Assembly: GCA_030533315.1 (NCBI GenBank)
Contig: JAUNJL010000013.1
Coordinates: 1 to 47,432 of the forward strand
Reading direction: 5' to 3'
Length of the DNA: 47,432 nucleotides
Source of the DNA: Eubacteriales bacterium
GTDB lineage: Bacteria; Bacillota_A; Clostridia; Lachnospirales; Lachnospiraceae
Made by a program: the position numbers and the translations under genes. Shown piece by piece: positions 1 through 8,455 of the stretch (position 1 is the stretch's first letter; each line of letters begins with the position of its first letter). The notes under the pieces are model-generated. The model made no database searches. It saw nothing but the letters and a program-made list of their open reading frames with translations, and was not told the DNA's origin.

Positions 1-400
1 TTACATAATGCGGGAAACTGTAAACCAGATTGGTGATGCTTCGGATCAGCTCCGGCAGGATCATCATCAGCAGGGCGTAGATCACCATGAGAAAAATACT
101 TAGGGAAAGGATGACGGAAATCCAGCGAATGGCCCTCTGCCCCTTTTTTTCAACCTGCCAGCCCTTTTTTTCCAGGAGGGGATAGATCACCCTCTGCTCC
201 AGGAAATTCAGAACCGGACACAGCAAAAAGGCGATCGCGACCCCATAAATAATGGGGGCCATGATGTCGAAAAAGGTCTTGATCCCCGTAAGCAGGGTCT
301 TCATATGAAAAATCCCATAATAAAAAAGCATACTGGCCGCCAGTACCAAAAATGCGGTCACTCCCCAGTGCAGATAACGATTATCCCAACGAAACTTCAT
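1..400 (-). CDS. AI-2E family (PerM/YtvI-type) membrane transporter, partial
   Basis: The frame opens with ATG at 398-400 (protein begins MKFRWDNRYLHWG) and stays open to the window edge, so only the first about 133 residues are present. Hydrophobic segments lie near residues 13-32, 40-62 and 93-115, separated by a basic stretch rich in K/R/E. This is the N-terminal layout of the AI-2E transporter superfamily, polytopic proteins exporting or transporting small molecules or ions. The substrate cannot be inferred. A GGAGGAG sits about 12 bases upstream. It follows the cytidylate-kinase-like gene after a hairpin (460-502), so it may be its own unit or partly read through. Family call is moderately sure, function is not. 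Confidence 0.72.
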   Translation of the reverse strand, partial: MKFRWDNRYLHWGVTAFLVLAASMLFYYGIFHMKTLLTGIKTFFDIMAPIIYGVAIAFLLCPVLNFLEQRVIYPLLEKKGWQVEKKGQRAIRWISVILSLSIFLMVIYALLMMILPELIRSITNLVYSFPHYV

Positions 401-459
401 ATCGGATCTTTCTCCTCCATAATGATCTGATACAGGGCTCTTTCTTTGAATCCTACAAA

Positions 460-502
460 GCCGCCCGGATCCTTGGGAGGAAGTCCCAAAGCACCGGACG
501 GC
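460..502 (-). terminator. Stem-loop between kinase-like gene and AI-2E gene
   Basis: On the minus strand GCCGTCCGG pairs with CCGGGCGGC (one G-T pair), and an inner TTTGGGA/TCCCAAG arm continues the stem. Only TTTGT follows, so it is a strong hairpin but a weak intrinsic terminator. It may act as an attenuator or an mRNA stabiliser. Confidence 0.5.
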
Positions 503-538
503 AGCCCATAACGGAATCCCTTCCCATGTGTGTGTTTG

Positions 539-1177
539 TTATTTCTTTAATGAGTCAAAAATCTGGACGGTCTGGATGATGGTCTTTGCCGCACCCTCGA
601 TCCCCAGCTTGTGGCTGTCCACGCACAGGCTGTAGCCCGATGCGGAACCCCATTTCTTGTTGGTGTAGTAATTGTAGTAGCTGGAACGGCTCTTGTCCGT
701 CTTGGTGATCATATCCTTCGCTTCCTTGGGGGACTTGCCGTATTTTGAGGCAATACGTCCGATCCGCCAGTCCAGGTCCGCATGGACGAAAATGCTGAAG
801 CAGTCCTTATTGTCTGCCAGTGCATAATCCGCACAGCGACCTACCATCACGCAGGGCCCCTCTCCCGCCAGCTTCTTGATGGCGTCAAACTGGGCCAGGA
901 AAACCTTGTGATTCATAGGCATATCCGTAAAGCCTGCGGAGGAATAACCAAAGGAATAGGTGTCCATGACCAGAGAATAGAGAAAGCTGTTGGTAGGCTT
1001 CTCATCATGATTCTCAAATAATTCCTTACAGATCCCGCTGTCATTTGCGGCGTGCTCCAAAAGCTCCTTGTCGTAACACTTGATGCCAAAGTATCTTGCC
1101 ACCTCCTGGCCAATCTGCCTGCCGCCGCTGCCGTACTGGCGTCCGATGGTAATGATGGTACTTGTGCTGTTGCTCAT
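539..1177 (-). CDS. Cytidylate kinase-like family protein
   Basis: A 212-residue protein starting MSNSTSTIITIGRQYGSGGR. The P-loop-like stretch GRQYGSGGRQIGQ near residues 12-24, followed by the YDKELL motif, is typical of the cytidylate kinase-like family (Cytidylate_kin2), common in gut Clostridia. These are small P-loop NTPases related to CMP kinase whose true substrate is usually untested. The start at 1177 is preferred over a longer frame to 1309 because GGGAG lies 8 bases before it and family members begin at this motif. It ends the aroB-lspA-RluA run and is followed by a hairpin. Confidence 0.82.
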   Translation of the reverse strand: MSNSTSTIITIGRQYGSGGRQIGQEVARYFGIKCYDKELLEHAANDSGICKELFENHDEKPTNSFLYSLVMDTYSFGYSSAGFTDMPMNHKVFLAQFDAIKKLAGEGPCVMVGRCADYALADNKDCFSIFVHADLDWRIGRIASKYGKSPKEAKDMITKTDKSRSSYYNYYTNKKWGSASGYSLCVDSHKLGIEGAAKTIIQTVQIFDSLKK

Positions 1178-1309
1178 ATCTGCCACTCCCTTCTGCATCA
1201 TTCCTAACGATAGCTGCAGCGCCTGCCAGGACACCAGGATGGTAAAAGGCAGAACCCCGCCGCAGCACTCCTGAGAATCATTATACAACATTCCCAAGGA
1301 AATTGCCAA

Positions 1310-2224
1310 CTATTTACGCAATTTATTCAAAAGTTTTGTAAAATATTCAGGTAACGGGGCCGTAAATTCCATATATTCCCCTGATATGGGGTGCTCAAAG
1401 CCCAGGATCATGGCATGAAGGGCCTGCCCCTGAAGGTGATAAGGATTTTTGCCGGAGCCATAGACCTGATCCCCCAAAAGAGGATGGCCCAGGCTGGACA
1501 TATGGACCCGGATCTGGTGGGTGCGCCCCGTCTCCAGCCTGCACTCCACGTAGGTGGCGTTTCCGAAACGCTCCAGCACCTGATAATGGGTGACGGCCTC
1601 CTTGCCGTTTTTGTGGTTGATGGCCATTTTTTTCCGGTCAACGGGATGGCGGCCGATGGGCCCCTGGATCTGCCCCTGGTCCTCCTTCAGGTTTCCCTGC
1701 ACCACAGCCCGGTATCTTCGCCGGATGCTGTGGTCCTTCAGCTGCTGTGCCAGCTCTCTGTGGGCCTGATCCGTCTTGCACACCAGGAGAGCTCCCGTGG
1801 TGTCCTTATCAATACGGTGGACGATCCCGGGGCGCAGAATGCCGTTGATCCCGGAAAGGCCGCCCTGGCAGTGATACAAAACGGCATTTACCAGGGTGCC
1901 GGTGTAATGCCCGGCGCTGGGGTGCACCACCATGCCCTTTGGCTTGTTTACCACAAGAAGATGGCTGTCCTCATAAAGGATGTCCAGTGGGATGTTCTCA
2001 GGCAGGATGTCCGGCTCTGTCAGCTCCGGGAGAAAAAGGAGGATCTGATCCTGATCCTGGACCTTGTATCCGGCCTTGACAGCCTTCTCTCCCACCAGAA
2101 CGCCCTGCTCCTTCAGCAGCTTCTGGAGATAAGAACGGGAAAGCTCCGGATTTTTTTCGGCCAGAAACCGGTCGATCCGCACCCCGGCCTCCTCCTCTTG
2201 GACCGTAAATTCCAGTTTTTCCAT
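1310..2224 (-). CDS. RluA/RluD-family RNA pseudouridine synthase
   Basis: A 304-residue protein. The N-terminal S4 RNA-binding domain (about 12-75: AGVRIDRFLAEKNPELSRSYLQ) is followed by the catalytic domain with HRIDKDTTG near residue 137, whose Asp is the catalytic residue of the family, and a C-terminal GRTHQIRVHM motif. It isomerises uridine to pseudouridine in 23S rRNA or tRNA; the exact site is not readable. It lies 23 bases after lspA, the same neighbourhood as B. subtilis lspA-ylyB. A second RluA-type gene occurs at 33708-34703. Confidence 0.93.
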   Translation of the reverse strand: MEKLEFTVQEEEAGVRIDRFLAEKNPELSRSYLQKLLKEQGVLVGEKAVKAGYKVQDQDQILLFLPELTEPDILPENIPLDILYEDSHLLVVNKPKGMVVHPSAGHYTGTLVNAVLYHCQGGLSGINGILRPGIVHRIDKDTTGALLVCKTDQAHRELAQQLKDHSIRRRYRAVVQGNLKEDQGQIQGPIGRHPVDRKKMAINHKNGKEAVTHYQVLERFGNATYVECRLETGRTHQIRVHMSSLGHPLLGDQVYGSGKNPYHLQGQALHAMILGFEHPISGEYMEFTAPLPEYFTKLLNKLRK

Positions 2225-2247
2225 ATACGCACCTCCACACCTTTGCC

Positions 2248-2778
2248 CTAACGAGGGGCTCCGGGCCTTAAAAAATCAAAATCATGCTCATCCCGGTATT
2301 TCAGGAGAATGAACAGCATCAAAAAAAACACGGACAGAACCACGTACACGTCCGCCAGATTGAAGACTGGAAAATCAATGAGGGAAACGTAAATAAAATC
2401 CACCACGTACCCGCGAAAACAGCGATCCATAAAATTCCCCAGAGCCCCCGAGAAGAGCAGGGTCATAAGGATCATGAGAGGAAGGTAATAGGGGGTCTTG
2501 GGAATCCTCCAAAAGACGTAGCCCCCCAGGGCGAACAGCCCCAGGGTTCCCACAAGGAAGAAAGGGATCCGGCCCTGGAACAGGCCAAAGGCGATCCCCC
2601 TGTTTTCCAGATAGGACAGCTCCAGGACGCCAGGAATCAGAACCAGAGGGGGACGTCCCTTCAGATAAAGAACCCCGAGAAGCTTGGTCGCCTGATCCAA
2701 AAGGGTGAGGATCAAAAGGATCCCCGGAAGGAAAAAAAGCCAGCGTCCCGAAAGCCCTCCCCCGCCGCCCTCCTTCAT
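2248..2778 (-). CDS. lspA: Lipoprotein signal peptidase (signal peptidase II)
   Basis: A 176-residue membrane protein with four hydrophobic segments. The two catalytic-aspartate motifs are visible: GALGNFMDR and FNLADVYV. It removes the signal peptide of prolipoproteins after lipidation in the cytoplasmic membrane. A short glycine-rich N-terminus (MKEGGGGG) precedes the first membrane segment and looks lineage-specific. The ATG overlaps the aroB stop by 4 bases, implying translational coupling, and an RluA-type synthase follows. Confidence 0.95.
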   Translation of the reverse strand: MKEGGGGGLSGRWLFFLPGILLILTLLDQATKLLGVLYLKGRPPLVLIPGVLELSYLENRGIAFGLFQGRIPFFLVGTLGLFALGGYVFWRIPKTPYYLPLMILMTLLFSGALGNFMDRCFRGYVVDFIYVSLIDFPVFNLADVYVVLSVFFLMLFILLKYRDEHDFDFLRPGAPR

Positions 2779-3866
2779 GAGCAGATCTCCCGGATCCCGG
2801 CCAGAATCTCCTCCTCCGTCAGGCTTGTGTCAATGAAGCTTTTGCCCAAACCATCCATCAAAATAAATTTCACCTTGCCCTGTACCATTTTTTTGTCCTT
2901 TTTCGTGGCCCTCAGGATGGAGGCGGGCTCCAGTCCGCTGACGGACAACGAAAGCCCGTAGGCGGCGCAGCCCTCCCGGATCTCCCTCTCCTCCTGTTCC
3001 GTCAGAAGGCCCCGGTTCCTGGAGATGCGGGCGGCGGCCACCAGCCCCAGTCCCACGCACTGACCATGAAGGAGCTGAAAATCCATCAGCTTCTCCACGG
3101 CGTGTCCGATGGTATGTCCCAGGTTCAAAAGGGCCCTTTCCCCCTTCTCTCTGGGATCCCTCTCCACAATCCCCGCCTTGATGGCGCAGCACCGGCGGAT
3201 CATGTCGGAAAGGACGTCTCCATCCTTCCCAAGAACCGCCTCCCTTGAGCCGACCACGAAACAGAAAAACTCCTTGTCACAGATCAGCCCCGTCTTCAGG
3301 ATCTCGCCCATCCCGCAGGAGAACTCCACCTCCGGCAGAGTGCAAAGGGTGGACATGTTCATGTATACAAGGCGGGGCTGATGAAAGGCGCCCACCATGT
3401 TCTTGTACTGCTCAAAATCTACGCCTGTCTTTCCGCCCACACTGCTGTCCACCTGAGCCAGAAGGGTGGTGGGGATCTGGATAAAGTCCACGCCCCTCAG
3501 ATAAGTGGCGGCGGCATATCCGGTGAGATCTCCGGTCACCCCGCCTCCCAGGGCCGCAAGAAGACAGGTGCGGTCCATTTCCTGGCGGATGAGAAAACGG
3601 TAAAGCTCCTTGACCGTATCCAGGCTCTTATGCTCCTCTCCCGCCGGAAAGACGAAGGAAAGAACCTCTCCGCCTGCCCTTTCCAGCTCCGTTTTCACCG
3701 TCTCCAGATACAGAGGGGAAACATGGCTGTCCGTCACCACACAGATCCGTCTGCCCCCAAGCCCCGTCTGGGAAAGAGCCAAAGAAAGATCAGAAAAATC
3801 CTTCTTAAAGTATATGGGGTAATAAAAATCCCCCTCCCTCTTTACAAGCAAAGCCTCTTCGCCCAT
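2775..3866 (-). CDS. aroB: 3-dehydroquinate synthase
   Basis: A 363-residue protein of normal family length. It converts DAHP to 3-dehydroquinate, step two of the shikimate pathway, using NAD and a divalent metal. Visible landmarks are the NAD-binding GGGVTGDLTGYAAATYLRG stretch (about 107-125), the QVDSSVGGKTGVD motif, the metal-ligand region LNLGHTIGHAVE (about 250), and the following H in LLHGQ. Other shikimate genes are absent here. It sits between ylmH and lspA in one minus-strand run. Confidence 0.96.
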   Translation of the reverse strand: MGEEALLVKREGDFYYPIYFKKDFSDLSLALSQTGLGGRRICVVTDSHVSPLYLETVKTELERAGGEVLSFVFPAGEEHKSLDTVKELYRFLIRQEMDRTCLLAALGGGVTGDLTGYAAATYLRGVDFIQIPTTLLAQVDSSVGGKTGVDFEQYKNMVGAFHQPRLVYMNMSTLCTLPEVEFSCGMGEILKTGLICDKEFFCFVVGSREAVLGKDGDVLSDMIRRCCAIKAGIVERDPREKGERALLNLGHTIGHAVEKLMDFQLLHGQCVGLGLVAAARISRNRGLLTEQEEREIREGCAAYGLSLSVSGLEPASILRATKKDKKMVQGKVKFILMDGLGKSFIDTSLTEEEILAGIREICS

Positions 3867-3921
3867 CTATCTTCCTCCTGTGATCATATTTCTTTCATCT
3901 GTCTGCAAAAGACTCTCAGGC

Positions 3922-4674
3922 TCAAACATAACGCCTGAGCCGGATGCTGCTCCTGCCCTTTTTCGTCTGTCTCAAAACCCCGTCAAATAAAAACCGGCCC
4001 TGTCCCCGGACGGAAATGATGTCCCCCTCCTTTGGCTCATAGCCGTTGGAGGTGACCAGGCGTCCGTTGACAAAAACAAGACCGTTCTCGATGTAGGAGA
4101 CCATGCTGCTGCGGGAAGCCTGAAAGGCCGCCGCAATCAGGGCGTCCAGGCGCACGGAGGAACAGGTGGCGGTGATCTCCTGAAACCTGGGCGAGGGAAG
4201 CTCCCCCGTCTCCTGGCTTCTGGTCACCAGCACCGTGGTGTGCTTGACTCGGCAAAGGTTTTCCAAAAAGAAGTCCGTCATCCTCCTTTGGCAGAACATC
4301 CACGCCTCCTTCTCCTGCACCAGGATATCTCCCACCACGCTCCGGTCTACCCCCAGATTCAAAATGGCGCCCAGGTAATCCCGGTGAGTCAGCTCCTGAG
4401 AAAATTTCAGGGCCTTCGGCTGGATGCGGAGGCAGTCAATGGGATATTCCCAGGGAAACATAAGAGCATCAGGATGAAAGGCTGCCATCTGACGCTCTGC
4501 ATTTTCATAGCCCCCGAAGGTCTCCATCACAACTCCCAGATCCCTCAGCTTCAGGCTGTGAAGCATATTCTGTTGGTTTAAATTAAGAAAATCCGAAAAG
4601 GTGACAATATCCCTCTGATAGGATAAATTGGCAAGCTCCCGGATTCTCTTAAGTAAAAAATCGTCTTTTTCCAT
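3922..4674 (-). CDS. ylmH: YlmH-family S4-domain RNA-binding protein
   Basis: About 250 residues. The C-terminal S4 domain (RLDALIAAAFQASRSSMVSYI and VNGRLVTSNGYEPKEGDIISVRG, about 175-240) is the RNA-binding part. The N-terminal half contains the YlmH region with FxGGYENAERQ. YlmH proteins bind the ribosome or rRNA, and the gene sits beside sepF in the division cluster of many Firmicutes. ATG at 4674 (MEKDDFLLK) is chosen; a TTG at 4683 overlapping the sepF stop is an alternative. Spacing to sepF suggests translational coupling. Confidence 0.9.
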   Translation of the reverse strand: MEKDDFLLKRIRELANLSYQRDIVTFSDFLNLNQQNMLHSLKLRDLGVVMETFGGYENAERQMAAFHPDALMFPWEYPIDCLRIQPKALKFSQELTHRDYLGAILNLGVDRSVVGDILVQEKEAWMFCQRRMTDFFLENLCRVKHTTVLVTRSQETGELPSPRFQEITATCSSVRLDALIAAAFQASRSSMVSYIENGLVFVNGRLVTSNGYEPKEGDIISVRGQGRFLFDGVLRQTKKGRSSIRLRRYV

Positions 4675-4679
4675 GAGGA

Positions 4680-5321
4680 TCAATACCCGGCCCTTACAGA
4701 AGGTACGGAACCTCCCAAAATATTCTGCATATCGCCGATGATGTCCACGTTGTACGGCCCCAGCACGAAAATGTAGCTGGAAACCTTCAGCAGGCTCCCG
4801 TTCAGGGAGTAGCAGGCGCCGGAGGCAAAATCGATGATGCGCTGGGCCAGTTCCACATCGATCCCCTCCAGATTCAGGATCACCGTGGAATTGTCCAGCA
4901 GGGTGTCGGCGATCTCCCGGGTGTCCTCCATGGACGCAGGCTTGATGACGCAGACTTCCATATTCTGGGTCTGGCTGGATCTCCGGCTGCTTCGCATCGG
5001 CATGATCTTGGGGGAAACAGGTGGTGCGGTACGGGACGGCTCCTTGCTGGAACGGGAAACTCCTTTGGATGCGGTGGGAATGGCTGCCTTGGGTGTGGTC
5101 TTCACCGGAGCCTCCTCCAGGTCGTCAAACTCGTCAAACTCATCATCCGTGGACTTCTTCTTTCCAAACTTCTCAAAGAACTTCTTCTTCGGCTTGTCCA
5201 GAGGCTCGTCGTCCAGGAAGTCATCGTCCTCCTCGTCCAGCATCTCGTCGTCCAGAAACTCATCGTCGTCGTAATCGTCGTTTAGTTTAATGGCGTCTAA
5301 AAATCTATCTAAAATACCCAT
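4680..5321 (-). CDS. sepF: Cell division protein SepF
   Basis: A 213-residue protein beginning MGILDRFLDAIKL, the amphipathic membrane-anchoring helix of SepF, which tethers FtsZ to the membrane. The globular SepF domain is about residues 120-205 (VCVIKPASMEDTREIADTLL, NLEGID, ASGACYSLNG). Between them lies an unusually acidic, low-complexity linker (runs of D/E around 15-45 and again around 60-75) and a basic/Ser-Thr-rich stretch. Start at 5321 rather than upstream: GGAGAG lies just before it and the helix begins there. It lies between yggS and ylmH. Confidence 0.94.
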   Translation of the reverse strand: MGILDRFLDAIKLNDDYDDDEFLDDEMLDEEDDDFLDDEPLDKPKKKFFEKFGKKKSTDDEFDEFDDLEEAPVKTTPKAAIPTASKGVSRSSKEPSRTAPPVSPKIMPMRSSRRSSQTQNMEVCVIKPASMEDTREIADTLLDNSTVILNLEGIDVELAQRIIDFASGACYSLNGSLLKVSSYIFVLGPYNVDIIGDMQNILGGSVPSVRAGY

Positions 5322-5348
5322 CCTACTCTCCAATCCTGTCATTCTGCC

Positions 5349-6044
5349 TTATCTCAAAGCGTAATCTCTTTCCCCGAAGATGCCCGTTCCCACGCGCACC
5401 AGGGTGGCGCCCTCCTGGACAGCGACCTGGTAATCCCCGGTCATGCCCATGCTAAGAACATTCATAGTAGTATTATTAATGTTTTTCGCTCCAATGTCAA
5501 CACTTAATTTTTTTAATTTGCGAAAAATATTTCTGTTTTCTTCTGGATTTTCTACAAAAGGTGCAATTGTCATCAGGCCTCGGACCTCCATGTGCTGAAA
5601 ATGGGAGATCTCCTGGACAAGAGGAAGAACCTCCTCCATCCGCAGCCCGAATTTGCTCTCCTCCTGGGCCACGTTTACCTCCAAAAGGACGGGCACCCGA
5701 ACCTGTTTCTTTGCGGCCTCCTGCTCGATGGTCTGAGCCAGCCGCAGGGAATCCACGGAGTGGATCATGGCAGCCTTATCCACGATGTACTTCACCTTAT
5801 TGCGCTGAAGATGACCGATCATGTGCCAGCGGATGTCGCTGGGAAGCTGATCGTACTTATCCATGATCTCCTGCACCTTGTTCTCCCCGAAATCCCGTGC
5901 TCCCCCGTCATAAACCTCCTGGAGCATGGAGACAGGCTTCGTCTTGCTGACGGCGATCAAGGTGACCTCCTGGGGAGAACGCCCCGCGATGCGGCAGGCC
6001 TCCTGGATATTCCTCTGTACCTGTAAATAATTGTCTGCTAACAT
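5349..6044 (-). CDS. yggS: YggS-family pyridoxal-phosphate homeostasis protein
   Basis: A 231-residue single-domain protein of the alanine-racemase fold. The PLP-lysine motif appears as LIAVSKTKP (about 30), with later family motifs FGENKVQE, WHMIGHLQRNK and the C-terminal LSMGMTGDYQVAVQEGATLVR. The family binds PLP and buffers its cellular level without known catalysis. Start at 6044 is set by AAGGAGA 8 bases upstream; the longer frame to 6260 only overlaps the neighbouring gene. It precedes sepF, as in many Gram-positive division clusters. Confidence 0.94.
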   Translation of the reverse strand: MLADNYLQVQRNIQEACRIAGRSPQEVTLIAVSKTKPVSMLQEVYDGGARDFGENKVQEIMDKYDQLPSDIRWHMIGHLQRNKVKYIVDKAAMIHSVDSLRLAQTIEQEAAKKQVRVPVLLEVNVAQEESKFGLRMEEVLPLVQEISHFQHMEVRGLMTIAPFVENPEENRNIFRKLKKLSVDIGAKNINNTTMNVLSMGMTGDYQVAVQEGATLVRVGTGIFGERDYALR

Positions 6045-6066
6045 GAAAACGTCTCCTTTTATAAGA

Positions 6067-7494
6067 TTAATATAAAATATCCTCTTCCCGTACCCTGGAT
6101 GCCTCCCGGACGATGTGGTCGTAGCGCGCAAGACCGTAAGAGGTCCCCTTGGCCACAATGGCATACTCCTCGTTTTGGTCCAGGATCTCCACCCGCCGGA
6201 ACACGGCGTAGCCCTGGTTGATGCAGTACACGCCCTCCAGGATCTCCGTGGGGCCCACAATGAACCTTCCTCCGGTCTCCGCCTTCATGATGGCGTCCCC
6301 CTCCTTGAAATCGCTTTTATCCACGTAGTAGATGTAGGCCGTCTTCCCGCTGCCAGGCTCCTGGGGTGCGGAAGGATCCTCGATTCTGGCGTAGATGCGG
6401 GGCGTCACGTAGGTGGTGATGCTCTTGCCGTCCTTGTTCTTGTCCGCCTTCATAAACCCAACCTCGGAGCTGTTGCCGTTTTCATGGACAAAGGCGGAGG
6501 GGATGGCAAAAAATTCCTTGGTGACGATGGAGGAAAGAGGGATCTTCAGACCGCTGACCGTGTTGGTCACCAGCTCGATATCCAAAAAACGGTCGGAGGC
6601 ATAACGGATCAGCCCCCGGTTGAAATCGATCTTTCCATATTTTAGGCCGCCCATCTCCAGGATGGAAAAGTCCCCGCTCTGGGTCATATTGTCCTTTAGA
6701 AATTTTACTCGTATGTAGGTGCGGTCCGCCAGCTTGGAGGCCTGCTTGTCCGTCAAAGGGATCACAAGACTCCACCGCTCGTCGGTGATGATGGTGTAGA
6801 TGTTGTCCCCCGTCTTCACCTGGGACTGGGTCTTCAGATCCGTCTCATGATAAGAGGTCTGGTCAAAATCTCCCAGCGTCAATCCCTCGGCCGTCTTTTC
6901 CTCGTATCCGTCGCAGGAATACAGGACGATGCCGTCGCAGGGGGATCGGGTGATGTTCTGGTTCCCCAGGGTGACCACCCCCGACTCCGTCACCGGGGCG
7001 GACAGCCCGGCGTACTGGAGGATGCTCCCCTCCAGCTGGTACTTAAAGCTGTAGGTACTGTTAAACTTGCAAGGGGAAAAGCCTTTGGAAAAGCTCTGCA
7101 TATCACTCCGTATCCGGGAGAGCTCCTCCTGGCTCAGGGTCGTCTCCGACTCCGGCACCTTGGTGGCGGAAAGCCCGTAAACGGCGCCCCCCGCATGGAT
7201 CTTGTTCCCCTCCCTGGCATAATAATTGACGTAGCCGCCGGAATCCGCCTTGCAGATGGTCTCCGTGCGGAGAGCCAGGCCCGTGTAAGTCTCATTTCTG
7301 GAAAGAGGCCCGGAGGTCACCTGATAAGCGTCAATATGGCTGGAGGTGAAATACATGATGGCGCTAAAGACCATGTACAAAAACAGGATGCCAAAAATGA
7401 TGGTACCGATGTTCAGGCCGAATATCTTACGGATCTGAACAAAAAAACCGGCCATGGTCCCCGGCTCGTTCCTTCTTTTATTATCTTCTGCCAA
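6067..7494 (-). CDS. HlyD-like membrane protein (division-cluster associated)
   Basis: About 475 residues with one transmembrane segment near residues 25-47 (FGLNIGTIIFGILFLYMVFSAIMYF) and a long extracytoplasmic part with beta-rich, lipoyl/HlyD-like segments (GLALRTETICKADSGGYVNYY, EGNKIHAGGAVYGL). It resembles periplasmic-adaptor-type proteins, but no exporter ATPase or permease is adjacent. It heads the run into yggS-sepF, so a role in envelope or division is an inference from position. No ATG has a good site; TTG at 7494 has AAAGGAG 8 bases upstream and is chosen over TTG 7500. ATG 7455 is a further alternative. Confidence 0.75.
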   Translation of the reverse strand: MAEDNKRRNEPGTMAGFFVQIRKIFGLNIGTIIFGILFLYMVFSAIMYFTSSHIDAYQVTSGPLSRNETYTGLALRTETICKADSGGYVNYYAREGNKIHAGGAVYGLSATKVPESETTLSQEELSRIRSDMQSFSKGFSPCKFNSTYSFKYQLEGSILQYAGLSAPVTESGVVTLGNQNITRSPCDGIVLYSCDGYEEKTAEGLTLGDFDQTSYHETDLKTQSQVKTGDNIYTIITDERWSLVIPLTDKQASKLADRTYIRVKFLKDNMTQSGDFSILEMGGLKYGKIDFNRGLIRYASDRFLDIELVTNTVSGLKIPLSSIVTKEFFAIPSAFVHENGNSSEVGFMKADKNKDGKSITTYVTPRIYARIEDPSAPQEPGSGKTAYIYYVDKSDFKEGDAIMKAETGGRFIVGPTEILEGVYCINQGYAVFRRVEILDQNEEYAIVAKGTSYGLARYDHIVREASRVREEDILY

Positions 7495-7535
7495 TGGCAA
7501 GTCTCCTTTAGATCAGTGTAAACTCATACCAGGTG

Positions 7536-7564
7536 ATTATACCATTTTTTTCATGGAAACACAA
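7536..7564 (-). promoter_or_regulatory. Sigma-A promoter of the HlyD-like/yggS/sepF run
   Basis: On the minus strand TTGTGT (7559-7564), 17-base spacer, TATAAT (7536-7541), with the extended -10 TGG. The -35 end is 3 bases from the first LexA-like box, so repression by LexA is possible. Confidence 0.7.
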
Positions 7565-7566
7565 GA

Positions 7567-7593
7567 AGAACGTGCTTTCCGAATATGTGTTTG
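7567..7593. promoter_or_regulatory. Two tandem LexA (SOS) box-like sites
   Basis: CGAATATGTGTTTG at 7580-7593 matches the Firmicutes SOS box CGAAC-N4-GTTCG with one symmetric substitution in each half. An adjacent AGAACGTGCTTTCC at 7567-7580 is a weaker match. The better box overlaps the -35 of lexA by three bases, the usual geometry for LexA autorepression. Confidence 0.72.
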
Positions 7594-7619
7594 CTTTTTT
7601 GACAAAAATATGTTATAAT
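7591..7619 (+). promoter_or_regulatory. Sigma-A promoter of lexA
   Basis: TTGCTT (7591-7596), 17-base spacer, TATAAT (7614-7619), with the extended -10 TG one base upstream. A TTGACA lies inside the spacer but is only about 9 bases from TATAAT, so it is not the paired -35. Confidence 0.78.
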
Positions 7620-7692
7620 TTGTTATCAATTTACAAGCCTGAGCTGCCGCATATTTGTCCAGCAAAAGTCTTGAGGGGAGGACGGAGCCTTT

Positions 7693-8313
7693 ATGTCATA
7701 TGGGAAGATCAGTAAGAAACAGCAGGAAATTTTAGAATATATCAAGAACGAGATCCTGAACCGGGGATTTCCCCCGGCGGTCCGGGAGATCTGCGAGGCG
7801 GTGGGCCTCAGATCCACCTCCTCCGTCCATGCGCATCTGGAGGCCCTGGAGAAGAACGGCTATATCCGCCGGGACGCCACCAAGCCCAGGGCCATCGAGA
7901 TCATCGACGACAATTTCAACCTGGTTCGCCGGGAGGTGGTCAATGTCCCCCTGGTGGGCACGGTGGCCGCCGGACAGCCCATGCTGGCCGTGGAGAACAT
8001 CGAAGGCTATTTCCCCATCCCCGCCGAGCTGATGCCCAATCAGCAGAGCTTCATGCTGAGAGTGCGGGGAGACAGCATGGTCAATGCCGGGATCTTTGAC
8101 GGGGATCAGGTTCTGGTGAAGGAGCAGCCCACCGCGGACAATGGGGACATCGTGGTGGCCATGCTGGAGGATTCTGCCACGATCAAGACTTTTTACCGGG
8201 AGAAGGGGTGCATCCGGCTCCAGCCGGAGAATGATTCCATGGATCCCATCATCGTCCGGGGGGATCTGAAGATCCTGGGAAAGGTGTTCGGCGTGTTCCG
8301 CCTCTATTCCTGA
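7693..8313 (+). CDS. lexA: LexA SOS repressor
   Basis: A 206-residue protein. The N-terminal winged helix-turn-helix (about 5-70, PPAVREICEAVGLRSTSSVHAHLEALEKNGYI) binds DNA. The C-terminal S24 autoprotease domain has the Ala-Gly cleavage site (VAAGQP, about 95), catalytic Ser in GDSMVNAG and Lys in SATIKTFYR. RecA-stimulated self-cleavage lifts repression of DNA-damage genes. GGGGAGGA lies about 11 bases before ATG. It is divergent from the HlyD-like gene, and its promoter carries its own operator-like boxes. Confidence 0.97.
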   Translation: MSYGKISKKQQEILEYIKNEILNRGFPPAVREICEAVGLRSTSSVHAHLEALEKNGYIRRDATKPRAIEIIDDNFNLVRREVVNVPLVGTVAAGQPMLAVENIEGYFPIPAELMPNQQSFMLRVRGDSMVNAGIFDGDQVLVKEQPTADNGDIVVAMLEDSATIKTFYREKGCIRLQPENDSMDPIIVRGDLKILGKVFGVFRLYS

Positions 8314-8381
8314 CGCCAAGGGCTTTGGCGCCCATTTCCAAGCCAGTCTTCCCAGACGGAGGCCGGGGAGACTGGCCCGGT

Positions 8382-8431
8382 ATACAAAAAGAGCAGGCAT
8401 CCATTTTCCAGGATGCCTGCTCTTTTTGTAT
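8382..8431. terminator. Bidirectional intrinsic terminator between lexA and rsfS
   Basis: A perfect 21-bp inverted repeat (8382-8402 with 8411-8431) around an 8-base loop. Its core is GAGCAGGCATCC / GGATGCCTGCTC, flanked by an A-run on one side and a T-run on the other, so it can stop both lexA (plus) and the rplU-rsfS operon (minus). Two weaker hairpins lie just before it at about 8314-8330 and 8343-8375. Confidence 0.92.
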
Positions 8432-8455
8432 GGGGATCCCTCCGGCCCAGATCCC

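Noticed and set aside
7600..7605. TTGACA in the lexA promoter region as -35
   Set aside because: Its distance to TATAAT is only about 9 bases; TTGCTT at 7591-7596 gives the 17-base spacing.
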